This document shows, in pieces, positions 1-10,703 of a stretch of DNA of 64,000 bases (positions within the stretch are counted from its first letter, which is position 1; every line of letters starts with the position of its first letter). The translations under genes were made by a program, and so were the position numbers. The DNA comes from Hymenoscyphus infarciens (lineage: Eukaryota; Ascomycota; Leotiomycetes; Helotiales; Helotiaceae): positions 33,970 through 97,969 of the forward strand of contig LLCB01000229.1 in NCBI GenBank assembly GCA_001414345.1, written 5' to 3'. The notes beneath the pieces were generated by a model. The model saw nothing but the letters and a program-made list of their open reading frames with translations, was not told the DNA's origin and did not search any database.

Positions 1-1064
1 GTGCGGTGGCACAAGAGGGCTTGGAATGGCCAATGGCCAATGGGCCTTTCGTGGCAAAGGTTCCAGTCGTATCTGATTGTCCTCTTGAACACGACCAATG
101 TCAGCCCCCTTGTATCCTTTGTTCGGTTCGTATGGAGATTCACGGAGGACTCGGGAGGGGTTGGGGATGCGAGGTTGATCGTCTCGTCGATGTTACTGAG
201 GTGAATCGGAGATTGAACGATGATGATGAAGGTGAAGGAGAGAGGAGGAGGGCGACCACTGGCGGTAGAAGGTGGATAGACACTCGAGATCCGTAAAGCT
301 TTGAGATTGAGGTTGAAAGACAACAGAGAGATGGGGAGAGGGGGGAGAGAGAGGAGGGGGAGAGAAGGAGAGAGAGAGAGAGAGACTCGAGCTACTAGTT
401 CCGGATGCTTGGGCTGTTCTGCTGTTACAGCACACAATGGCCTGAGACTGGCCTGGCTCTCCTTGGATGGAAGTATTACCGTATTACCCCGCACTGGACA
501 GCACGAGCACTCGAGTACTCGAGTACAGTGGACACGGAGAGCTTCCGTGCGATGCGTCCTCAGTTTCCAGGGTACCTACTTAGGTAGGTAGGTTCCGTAG
601 TTCCCATAGCGGCCTGAGCGGCTAGAGTATCCGCATCTTCCCGAATTCTGGGGAACCTCGTGATCTTAAAGCGGCCTTTCATTATGGTAAAGCGGCATGA
701 CCCATTTTGGTCGTGGCGCAAAATCGGGGGTAAAATCGGACAGTCGTCATTCGGCGAGCACGCTCCAGCCCCGAAGCGCATCGAAAAGTTGCGCTGATGA
801 ATCAAAGTCTCTCCATCAATCACTTCAACGGCCTCTACCATTTCCCTTGACGAATTCTCTTATGCCATTTCTTCATTATTCCTTTCTCCAAGGCCTGCCA
901 TTTTCTGCCACAATCCAATTCAACTGCATTCCTTCATTGCTGCGAACACGCATCCGACCTAATACACCCCGCCTTCTCACCCAGACCACCCTTTATACCT
1001 ATTCAACGAGATATCAACAGTACACTACGCATTCAAGCACAGCTTGTACCACCATCCACCCAAT
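1..1064. other. Upstream intergenic region of the listerin gene
   Basis: No gene can be supported here. Open frames are short, overlap each other and have no recognisable product. Composition is GC-normal and not RIP-like, with a purine-rich low-complexity tract near 325-388. The last ~200 bases are pyrimidine-rich (CTTC, CACC runs), which fits the promoter and 5' UTR of the gene starting at 1065. Confidence 0.6.
325..388. repeat. GA-rich low-complexity tract
   Basis: A nearly pure purine run made of GA and GGAGA units, ending in an uninterrupted (GA)n stretch around 369-386. It is a simple repeat without coding meaning and may lie in the distal promoter of the listerin gene. Confidence 0.8.
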
Positions 1065-4000
1065 ATGAGCAAGCGGCAGTTCAAGACGCAGGCTTCGAGT
1101 AGCCGCGCATTGCCCATTAATAAAGGATTCGGGGGATTTGGCGCCACCCCACCCAGCACTCTCTCCTACGTCGCAGAGCTACCAGATCTCAGCTCAATTT
1201 CAGATCCCAATATCGTTGTGGCATTCAAAAGTTTGTCAAAGTCGGATGGCACAACAAAAACGAAGGCTCTGGATGTGCTGGACGAATATATATCTAGGCA
1301 GGGCGATGGAGGGGTAGAAGACCCGGTCCTGGAGGCGTGGGTACGCACTCCAGATTCGCTGTTGATCTACAATTGAAGCTAATTTTGCGGCAGGTACAAT
1401 TCTACCCTCGTCTCGCTATCAATAACCATCGTCGAGTTCGCGAACAGTCGCATACCCTCCAAGTCAAATTACTCAAGTCTGCGCGGAAACGGATGGAGCG
1501 ACGTCTCCCCGACACTGTAGGAAGCTGGCTCGCGGGGTGTTTTGATAGAGATGGGTCTGTTGCAAGGGCCGCGCAGTCTGGTATCAGCTCTTTTCTGGAT
1601 ACAAACGACAAGGTGACACTCTTCTGGACTCGCTGCCAAAGCCAGATCCTCGACTATGCCCAAGAAGCGATGAACGAGACTTCCCAGACGCTGAGTGACG
1701 ATCGTAACACGAGTGCCGAAGACGCCAAATCTTTATATCTCAGGGTCATCTGCTCTAGTATCTCGCTGGTTGCCCATCTTCTGATCAAATTGAAACCAGG
1801 TGATGTTTTGAAGTGCCAACAAAAGTATGAAGATTTCATTCGTGCAAAGAAATTGTGGTCATTTGCGTCTTCTGAGGACGCATTTGTAAGGAAAGCTCTA
1901 TATCGCCTTTTGGTAGTTTGCCTAGAGAAGCAACCCGGTTCTGTCCAAACTTCACTTAGTATGATAAGTATCGGCTTAATTGAAAAGGGCCTTTCAGTTT
2001 CCCAGTCAACCTCGTCCTTACAACTCATACAGGCCCTGGAGAGCTTGACAGGTCAATTTCCAGAAGTTTGGACATCAACCCGCAAGGGAGTGTCGTCCTT
2101 CATCCAAGTACGGAATTTTGTTCGAAAAGGATCACAAGGTGCCCCCGCTGCTTATTGGTCGTCACTGCGGAATCTTCTATCTGCAATACCAGGGGAAGTA
2201 TTTCCATCCGATGAGGAAGAATGTCTACTGTTCTTGACCGAATTTCGAAACGCTATTCAGGGACGTGAAGAACCAAAACACAATGGAGAGGAAGCCTGGT
2301 CGAGTTATTTCGGTGTGGTGGAGATACTGGCGCGAATTCGACCACAATCAAGTTTTCATGGCATCCTTTTTCGAAATGCCATATATCCCATTTTGGAAGG
2401 GTACTTGCAGGGGACCCAAGATCGGATTCCTGTTGCCACTCCTGCAATGGCCAAAGGTTACCATGTTTGGGCCTCAACGCAAGGCATGACACCTCAAGAC
2501 GGGGTTTCATTTTCTTTGCAAAGATTGGCCAGTGCATTCATTGCTCAATCTCAGACTTCTATTCATATACAACCAGAGAAGTCTGAGGCATTCCGGGAAG
2601 GTCAAAAGAAAATTATCACAGAGGGGCATCGTTGGTTCTCCTTGCTGGCTGAAGTGAGCAAATCAAGCGATTCTGAGGGCATTGCACGCCCATTGGTCAC
2701 CTCTTCCTTTGGAATCCTCAGTTCTGCGATGAAAACGATCGTCAGCGAGGAAGGGCGGGCGTACTCGGCAGCCGCCATGGTTGAAATCTCCATGAGGCTT
2801 GTACCCAAGGTTGTTGTAGCATCACCGGAGCTCTTTGACTCAATCAAGACCTTGGTCGAGTCGAATCTACCCCAGTACAAGATTGTTCTTTCTTCTTCCT
2901 TGAGATATCTTGTCGCAACGCTGTTTGTTATCCGGTCTCTTCCAAATCAAGAAGTGTTTTTTGAAAGCGCCTGGAATCGAGCCATTGATTCCCTGTCTTC
3001 AAATACCTCAAATCCCGTTTCTTGGAATGGAATTGGTGCGCTTCTTGCAAACGACACCATTTCGGAGCTCTCCAAGTCGAACTCCGTGCTTCAAAAACTT
3101 CTCCTGGAGGCCAATATACAAGCCCTGGGTGGGGTTACAGAAGCGTGGTCTTTGTTTGAAACTGCCCTTGACTTTGACTGTTATGCCGATGATTCTGCTG
3201 AAGCTTTGTTGAGCCAAATTTTAAAGCATCTTAGTCCGCATAATGACCAGAAACCAACGTCACTTACCTATGATGGGTCAGATCTTGCACTCGAAGCACT
3301 TGAGTATATCTCGGAGCATAGACCTGGAATTTTAAGCATAGCGAAAGATAGCCACGTAATGATTACCACCCTCTTACTAGAAATCATGGAGATATCCGAT
3401 GCCGAAGTCGCATCCCGTGCCTTGGCCGTAAAGTCTGCCGTGGAACACGCAAATTGCTCTCCTGGACAAATCGATCAATACTCATCGCTTGATGTAATTC
3501 GATGGAACCTCGAACTTGACCCAACTAGCCCCCGAATCCTACAGTATGTTTGTATGCCGTCTCTACTCTGTTTTGACCTGACAAATTCTATAGAATCGAA
3601 ACGCTTGTCCAGCAAGCGAAGGACTTTGAGACTAAAAATCCGAAGCTTGCTCCAGCCACTGCTTTCTTTCCGGATTCCAAGAAATGGGCAGTGGCCATCT
3701 CCTCGACTCTGGCGTTCGGTCCAAATCCTGCACTTGGAGTCATGAGGCCATTTGGCGGAGCTGCGTTGCTTGCTTCTTCGCTGTCAAGTAAGACACCAGC
3801 CTCGCTGCGAGAATCCAGAAGTATCCCAATTGCCCTACGAATGGCACTGTATACATCAAGTTTAGTTGAAAACAACGAGCTTCTTTTACGCTTGCCAGCA
3901 GAACCTTTGTTGGATATTCTGCATTCTCTTCTACTCACGGCGGAGGTTGTTAGCGACAAATTGGATCTACTTGTTCCTGGAGAATCTATCGAGTGGGTTG

Positions 4001-6245
4001 CAGAGGAAGAGGATGAATTAGAAGAGCTTCGAACATTCGCGTCTAATGCGCACTTGAACGCTCTCATCGCCGGTGCGAAACACTGGCAGAATCAGGATTC
4101 GGCTCCAGAAAGTGACAATGATACCTCTGGGATCGTCAATACACTGGTTAACAAACTCATCGATACATCCAGCGATAAAACTGGCCAGTACTATGCTTCG
4201 AAAGCTCTTGGACACCTTGTTAGTTCATTGGTCGGTGCTCATGGCTGGGATATTACACGCGGTGAGGCTTGGCTTTCAAGTCTAAACTTGTTTTCTACAG
4301 CGACAGGCAACATTTTCGGAGCCACTGCCATCCTGACGGCTCTGGAAAGCAACCTCGCGAGTAGTCAGACTGTCAACAAACTCTGCAATCGCCTTATCAG
4401 CGACGTTGCCGGTGCATCTGCCACTTCAGAAAAGTCATATGGGGCTCTTGTTCTCTTGAATGCTATCTTGGCAGTCTATGCCGAAGAGGAAATACCTGTA
4501 GCAAAGAATCGCATCATTTTTGCCGTTAAGCAGATTCTATCATGGACGCCAACCCTGGCAACTACGAATCCTTATCTCTCTTCGGAGTCATGTAGAGCTT
4601 TGCAAGTTCTTTTGCCTGCTATCAAGGATGTATATGGATCCTATTGGGAAACAGCAATCGGCTTTTGCTTTTCGGTTTGGGAGGTCAACCCAGATGGCAC
4701 CCTTTCAGATGAACATATTCCCATGGTAGGAATGAGTCTCAAACTCTACTCTATCTTACGAAAATTAGACGAAACAAATGACGACCTGGAAGAAACTCTC
4801 ATCGAACAAAAGGAAGCCATTTCTTTTGCACTTGTCGAGCTCTTGAAGCTCCGACGACCACGGGAACACCAGCCTTTGCAATTCGTCGATACCCTCTTGC
4901 TGAGGCTGCTACGTGATATTCCCCATGCTCATTTGGAAGATCTTTCAGAGCTGTATCCTCTCCTTGCCTCGGAGAACCGAAATTTGCAGTCTGCAGCCTA
5001 TGACCTTCTTCGTCGGGCTCTATCTCAGGCACAGCAGCAGATTTCGGTTGATGTTCTTCTAGATAAGAAAGGTAAGGGCATATCCCAGAGTGGCTCAACA
5101 TAAACTAACAAGAACCAGATGCTCGTCTCCCGGATGAATTGTTATCGTTATTGCTGGATCCACCCTCAATTGACAACTACTCGGACGAAATGTTGGAGTC
5201 ATTTCCTATTCCAATACGAGGCTATCTACTATCGTGGCAACTCGTCTTCGAAGCCTACGACAACGCCTCACTCAAAGTCCGGAATGATTACACCAATCTA
5301 CTGAATTCTGAAAACTACCTAGGGCCATTGCTCAACGTCATATCTGACCTTTTCCAAAAATTTAGCAGCAAAGCTGGAGATTTGAGCAAGATCCTTTTCG
5401 ACCCTTCGACCATTTCAACATACGAATTATGGACGGCGATTGACTCTGAATCTCCAAAGCGTGATATATGCTGGCTCCTTGGCCATCTCTATTACAGATG
5501 TCTCAAATTTACCCCAAGTCTCGCCAGAAACTGGTGGTCAGATTGCAGTTCTCGCCAACTCAAACTGTCCGTTAATAAGTGGACTGAAAAGGTGTTCTCA
5601 CCCATTTTGATACAAGAAGTCAAGAATGAGGTTACGAAGTGGGCGGAGGAACAAGATGCTTCTGATGATGAGAAGAAACCTCTCATTATCAAGGCCTCTC
5701 GTCTTTTACCAGAAATTAATGCGGGGTACGAGATTGATGATATGATGATGCAGATTGTTGTCTCGCTGCCTGTTGATTACCCACTTCAAGGTGTGGAGGT
5801 GAAAGGTGTCAATCGAGTGGCTGTTAATGAGAAGACGTGGAGAGCATGGCAGGTTATTGCACAGGGTGTTATGAGACATAATGTAAGTCCTCCCTCTTTC
5901 CCCTCCTTCCCCTCTTCGTTACCCCACCCCATATCTTCTCCACTTCCCCGCATTGCCTGAACCAAACTAACAACCCTCCAGACCGTAGTAGACGGACTCA
6001 TTCTCTTCCGCGACAACCTCGCCCTCGCCATGGCAGGCAAAACCGAATGCGCCATCTGCTACTCGATCCTCGCTGCTGATAAAAAGTTACCGGATAAGAC
6101 TTGTGGAACGTGCAAGAATACTTTCCATGCTTATTGTTTGTACAAGTGGTTTCATTCTAGTAACCAGAGTACGTGTCCACTTTGTAGGAATACTTTTACT
6201 TATGGGGATAGTGGGAGGGGACGGGAGGGGAGAGGTGGTGGGTAG
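1065..6245 (+). CDS. ltn1: Listerin-type RING E3 ubiquitin ligase (Rkr1/Ltn1), five exons
   Basis: Orthologues ubiquitinate nascent chains stuck on 60S ribosomal subunits in ribosome-associated quality control. I read five exons: 1065-1340, 1394-3543, 3594-5071, 5119-5882 and 5982-6245, giving 1643 residues, close to yeast Rkr1. Introns of 53, 50, 47 and 99 nt have GTACGC, GTATGT, GTAAGG and GTAAGT donors, and phases join cleanly. The N-terminus is a conserved short segment followed by FYPRLAINNHRRVREQ after intron 1, then long HEAT/ARM-like helical repeats. An RWD-like segment lies at about 1495-1555. The C-terminal RING-CH is complete: C1579, C1582, C1597, C1600, H1605, C1608, C1621, C1624, with CLYKWFHSS typical of listerin. 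The start is the first ATG in frame before a conserved N-terminus. The Gly/Arg tail after the RING (GRGREGRGGG) is unusual, because the RING normally ends the protein. Confidence 0.93.
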
Positions 6246-6381
6246 ATGGTCAATTGATAATTGGTTGGTTGTGATGAGTTGTAGGTAGTGAGTTTGTTGT
6301 GCCGTCGTGAGAAGAGAGAGAGAGAATTTTATAAAAAATAAAAAAAAAACTCCTAAACGACACAAAAATTTGATATTTATC

Positions 6382-6557
6382 TGCTCGGTATCAGATTTGA
6401 ACTGATGTCTCTTCTTGGTCCTTCACAACGCACCTGCTTGACCTACACACAAACAGAGGTCGTTCTCATGGGAACGCGCCAACGCTGCATGAGCGAAATT
6501 CGAGAGGGGGTGCGCGTATGTTGAAGAGAAGCGCCTTAACCACTGGGCTAACCAAGC
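6382..6557 (-). tRNA. tRNA-like sequence A, interrupted anticodon loop, apparent UCA anticodon
   Basis: On the minus strand the 5' end GCTTGGT pairs over 7 bp with ACCGAGC before a discriminator A (one G-T wobble). Position 8-9 is TA. The D arm reads GCCC-AGTGGTTA-AGGC (box A-like, one C-A mismatch). The anticodon stem CTTCT/AGAAG and the T arm ATCAG-TTCAAAT-CTGAT (box B) are perfect. About 100 nt interrupt the anticodon loop at the canonical 37/38 position; the segment TGAAG in that insert could pair with CTTCA of the loop, as in fungal pre-tRNAs. A T5 run lies 14 nt beyond the end. With standard numbering positions 34-36 are TCA, which would read UGA. It may be a tRNA pseudogene or SINE-like relic instead of a working tRNA. 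Confidence 0.4.
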
Positions 6558-7087
6558 TTTGAGTAGAAGTGTTTTGATTTGGTGGGGACACTGCCTTTCG
6601 GAGGTCATTAGAAGGGATGTGAGGGGAGGGGGAATTGTGGGTCGTGAGTATTTCCGGTGGTGAGTGGTGAATGAAGCTTCCAGGTGAATCTTTAGTGGTG
6701 ATTTGAGGACATGAGAGTGGTGATTGGGAAGGGCCAATAGTGTCGCGCCTACGATTAGCCAAACATCTTCGTTATTCCATGTTTTCAGATGTTTCACCCC
6801 TCACTTGCTCCACCGGATCAGACACCCATCAATCTGAATGTGAAGAGGTGCCTGTCAAGTGCTCTTTACATGTTTGTCGGTCAGTCTGGGAGAACTATGA
6901 TGATTAGGCTGCGTTGTATAAGTTTCTCTCGTTCACTCGTTCACGGTATATACAAAGAATGTTAATTAGAAACTGTTATTCGTGAGAATTTAGAGTAAGT
7001 AAACTACTTGGATATAGTAGCCTAGGGTGGTTACGGAAAGTGAACTTGAATTATTATAGTCTTTTGATAATAAGTTATGTTTAATTA
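6558..7087. other. Intergenic stretch before the TIR element
   Basis: No gene is seen. Short minus-strand open frames overlapping 6423-6797 have no recognisable motifs and run into the tRNA-like sequence. Composition shifts gradually to AT-rich after about 6900. Confidence 0.5.
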
Positions 7088-7187
7088 ATCGTTCGGCTCC
7101 ACACTCACCTATGAGGCACGTGCCTTATGGGTGAGGGAGCGTAATACGTCGATTTCAGTAATACGTCGATTTTTTTTAACACCTAAA
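7088..7187 (+). repeat. Left terminal inverted repeat
   Basis: It matches the reverse complement of 8704-8801 with small differences, mostly transitions. It includes a 32-bp palindrome centred on GGCACGTGCC and two tandem TACGTCGATTT boxes. Confidence 0.78.
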
Positions 7188-7290
7188 CTCTCTATATTTA
7201 AAAATATATAGAAAAACAATAATAGTTTATTAAAACTTACTATAAAGACTACTATCTTAAAAAGTACTTATTAAATACTTTTCTAAGAGA

Positions 7291-8485
7291 GGGATACGAA
7301 GACTCAACACCTGTACGCGGTGCATCCTACGAACCTCTAGCAGTCCTACTTCGTCCCCAGGACTGTCTACAGAGCTAAGTTTAAGTTAAAAAACATCGAC
7401 ATAGTAATACCCCTTTTTATAACTATCAGAGTTTTAGGCCTCTCAACCTTCTATAAAGAAGCTACGTCACACACAGCAACATACTAGATATCAGCAAAAA
7501 AGACCTATACAGCTTATTTACTTAATAGTAGTATCTACAGACTACTAAAACGAACTAATTAAGAAAGCTTCTAAAGCTAATTCTATATATTCGCTAACAC
7601 TAGAAGACTTCTACTCTAGATATACTACAGAATTATATATAACTCTAAGAAGGTAAGAGCTATATACTAACCTAAGATTAGAGGTAATACCTACAGTAGT
7701 TATTCTATATAGTTAGTATATACTATATTTGAGTTAAGAGAATTACTAGAAGGGGTAAAGGACCCTCAACGACGGTGATAGAGTAATTAGAAGGGGCCTA
7801 GGCAGTATAAATAGGAGTATAGACACAGAGGGGTTTTTATAACTAGATAATAGACTCTCTACTATTTATATCAGTAAATATTCAAAGTACATAGTATTTC
7901 AATAAAGCAGCGAGATACCCTCTAGGAGGTATAGGATCGTGGAGTAGGGAACCAATTCTCTAGTAGTTATAAAGAACTAATTCTCTACTATTTATATTAG
8001 TAGATATTTAAAGCACGTTCAACAGCTCTTAGATAAAGCAGCGAAATACCCCTTAAGAGGTATAAGACTATAGAGTAGAGGGAACAGAAGATAGAACTAG
8101 GAAACTCAGGTTAGGGATATATTAGAGGATAGTTCTATATAAAACAGTACACCGGAAGACGATTATTATCAGTCCTATATAAGGGAGAGCTAACTAAGCC
8201 CTTTTTATAAGAGCTATTATAAAGTACCAAATCAGTCGTTCACAAGAACGACTAAAAACAACAAATTTAAATCAGAACAGGGGGAACAAAAGGAGATACT
8301 AAGCTATTACTAAGATATAAAGCCAGGAGCATAGAGGTATATATATATAGCAGGCCTAGTAATAAGCACTCTAAGAAGTATATAAGCTACTTTTAGATAA
8401 AACCCTATAAATAGTACGTCTACATAGCGCTGGCTTTAGGCAGCTAAAAAGACTATTTAAATATAAAAAAAAAAAAAAAAAAAAA
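7291..8485 (+). mobile_element. 1.2 kb poly(A) retroposon, copy 1
   Basis: The insert is bounded by a perfect 14-bp duplication (ACTTTTCTAAGAGA) at 7277-7290 and 8486-8499 and ends in about 22 A residues. These are hallmarks of target-primed insertion by LINE machinery. It starts GGGATACGAAGACTC, and copy 2 at 34673-53793 starts at the same place, so this is a full-length unit and not a random 5' truncation. All frames are broken and no reverse transcriptase motif was found. An internal degenerate repeat (about 7855-7970 and 7980-8090, both containing AAAGCAGCG and GAGGTATA boxes) is present in both copies. It is probably a non-autonomous LINE derivative or long SINE. Confidence 0.75.
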
Positions 8486-8703
8486 ACTTTTCTAAGAGAA
8501 AAAATACCTATAAAGATTACTAATAGAATTAGAGTAGTAATTAGAAAAGCTCTCTATCAAAAGCTTAAACTTTTTAATAAACTCTAGAATAGTAGAGAGA
8601 TTCTATTAATTTTAAGCTAGAACTTAAATTTATTATATAAACTTATAATAGAAACTAATTATAATACTATTAATAATACTAGAGGAGAGTTGAAAAAGTC
8701 GAT

Positions 8704-8801
8704 TTTAGGTGTAAAAAAAAATCGACGTATTGCTGAAATCGACGTATTACGTTCTCTCATCTAATACGCGAAGCGGATTAGGTGAGGCAGGTCCGAGCGA
8801 T
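8704..8801 (-). repeat. Right terminal inverted repeat
   Basis: It is the inverted partner of 7088-7187. Its palindrome is different in the centre (CGCGAAGCGG) but keeps the CTCACCTA/TAGGTGAG arms, so the hairpin shape is conserved more than its core sequence. Confidence 0.78.
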
Positions 8802-9950
8802 TAAATGACTCTAAGCTTGTTCTAAAAGTCGTTTTGATTTCATAAGTTTAGGACAAGTGTGACTAGAACGCTTATACACGTTAGACGGAAGCGCGAATTT
8901 ACGCTCCCTGCTTCTGAAATTATATTATGAAGTATAATGTAAAGGTAAAACTAATCGCTAAAGTACGTGAATACTACTAACCGCTGTTCGGATTCATATT
9001 TTAGTTGTATTTTTTTTAGTCGTGCTATGTTAAGAGACAGGTATTTCAAAGGTTCGCTAATTCTAGGTACTAATTGTTGATAGCGAATGCCTTAACTAAG
9101 AGAGTAGCGTGTAGAAATTACAAGAACAGCGGCGTGCTTGGTTGGAAGTCTTATTTAAAAAACCAGATATTCCTTATATCTTATAACTCTCCTTTCTACC
9201 TGTAAAGTTTTTATTCAGCTTACTCGCAGATTACTCACGACAACTCTCCCTCAAATCCGTAAACACCTAATATCGGATTATCTAATACTAGGAGTTTACT
9301 TAGCTTTCTAAGCCTTATACGATACTTTTTTAAGTTGAACAAATACGTGCCTTTGATATAATAATCGTTAAATTATCTATACGATAAGGGTAATGCAATG
9401 CTTCAATTTAATTCATTCTCTGCCTTTCTCTACTCTCTAAAAGCAACTCTAGTTATTAAACAGGCTGGCCTTGGTACTCACGTGTTACGTCCTAATTAGG
9501 AACTTTGTTGCACTTCGCGAAAAGTATTTGATTCCTGGCATCAGTTATTTTTCGGTCACGTGCACAGTCGGAGTTTTGGTCTAGTCTACTGTAACATGGA
9601 ACTTTATTCTAGGAACTTGACTTAATCGAGAGTAGCGAGTGTAATTATAATAAACTGTTTGTGAGGATTAACCTGAATATTCTAATGAGACGGTTGCTTT
9701 GCCTAGTTATCTATATATATATAGCGTATCTGATTTTTCTCTAGAGTATAGAGAAAATATATATAGATAGAATATCTTATGAGAGCGGATCCAGGTGTAA
9801 GCTTAAGGAATATAATTAAAATAGAACGAGTGAGACAACAATCATTTTGCTCTCTCACGTTATCAAATATAAGTAAGCTATTAAATACCGAGTTTTGACT
9901 AAACAAGACACGAAAGATTTATGTGAAAAAAAATACAAAAAAGAATAACT
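8802..9950. other. Intergenic, moderately AT-rich, no gene seen
   Basis: No open frame is supported. The stretch shows patchy mutation and simple AT runs (for example TATATATATAGCG near 9712-9725). The text CTTACTCGCAGATTACTCACG near 9219 resembles CTTACTCACGGATTACTCG near 13868, hinting at a shared decayed repeat. Confidence 0.45.
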
Positions 9951-10010
9951 TGTTTGGTATCAGATGCGAACTGATGATTTCTTCTCAGTCCTCTCACGAC
10001 ATCCCCCCTT
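9951..10010 (-). other. tRNA-like 3' half (element C)
   Basis: Read on the minus strand it has GAGAAG, a 5-nt variable region, the T arm ATCAG-TTCGCAT-CTGAT and ACCAAAC-A. It closely parallels the 3' halves at 6382 and 15294 and is followed by a T6 run (9938-9943). The matching 5' half was not found; a weak remnant around 10324-10363 does not pair with it. It is best read as a pseudo-tRNA or retroposed fragment. Confidence 0.4.
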
Positions 10011-10511
10011 GACGACTTCACACCATCCAGGAAGAGAGGCCTTAGCCGCATTTTGCGAGATACGAGAGTGGGGATTGAGGACATCAGGAAAGAGCTCAGC
10101 TTGGAATTTGGTCTGAATTCAGACTCCAGAACATCGATATCATACTCTATGCTCTTGACCGAGTTGATGAGGCTCAGTGAGGCTCCACTTACGGCGTCAA
10201 TGTTATGTAGATCATGACTAACTAGTGGAAGTTTGCATTGCAACTAAAATGTACGCCTCTTACCTGCATTTGCCAATCAGAAAACATCATTGAACTTTCC
10301 AAGGCGCGGCCGAGTAACTTGGCAAAGGCCTTAATCACCTTTTTGGAAGTGCCAAGATGTATTCCGGGGAGATCCTGGATTTGTGATTGACAGATTCCCA
10401 CTTTTATTCACCAGCCTTCTTTGGATGGGAATTTCACTCTTGACGACTCCTCTCTTCCACCAACTTCTCGTACAACGTCTTGGATCTCTTGTGTCGTCTT
10501 GTCTCGCACAA

Positions 10512-10703
10512 ATGGCACAGTTCGGTTACAATGGATACGAGAGAGTTGTTGAAAAGGCTAGAGGCCGAGCGAAATGCTTACCTGACTACCCTCCAATTAG
10601 TTCACGATGCCCTCGCGCAATCCGTTCCCGAGGTTCATATCCCAACTCACCACCCGGCACTTGCTCACGCCTTACCAACCGCCACAACCACCACGAGCAG
10701 TAG
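10512..10703 (+). promoter_or_regulatory. Overlapping upstream ORF at the transporter start
   Basis: An ATG at 10512 opens a 63-codon frame that runs through and beyond the chosen CDS start at 10531 in a different frame. If the transcript includes it, it would reduce translation of the downstream frame. The frame has no family resemblance. It may be inert if transcription starts between 10513 and 10530. Confidence 0.3.

Larger units (their letters stand above)
7088..8801. mobile_element. Non-autonomous TIR DNA transposon (~0.5 kb) carrying a nested retroposon
   Basis: The two ends are inverted copies over about 100 bp. Both begin ATCG(T/C)TCGG, continue to CTCACCTA, and share two TACGTCGATTT boxes and a T-run followed by ACACCTAAA. 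The element sits between TA dinucleotides (7086-7087 and 8802-8803), the duplication typical of Tc1/mariner-type elements. Without the nested insertion at 7291-8499 it would be about 505 bp, with no transposase frame, so it is MITE-like. The inner part is AT-rich and CpA-depleted. Each end also has its own near-perfect palindrome (7102-7133 and about 8758-8788). Confidence 0.75.

Noticed and set aside
9899..10243. 114-codon minus-strand open frame
   Set aside because: It starts at TTG, not ATG, overlaps the tRNA-like element C at its end and has no recognisable motif.
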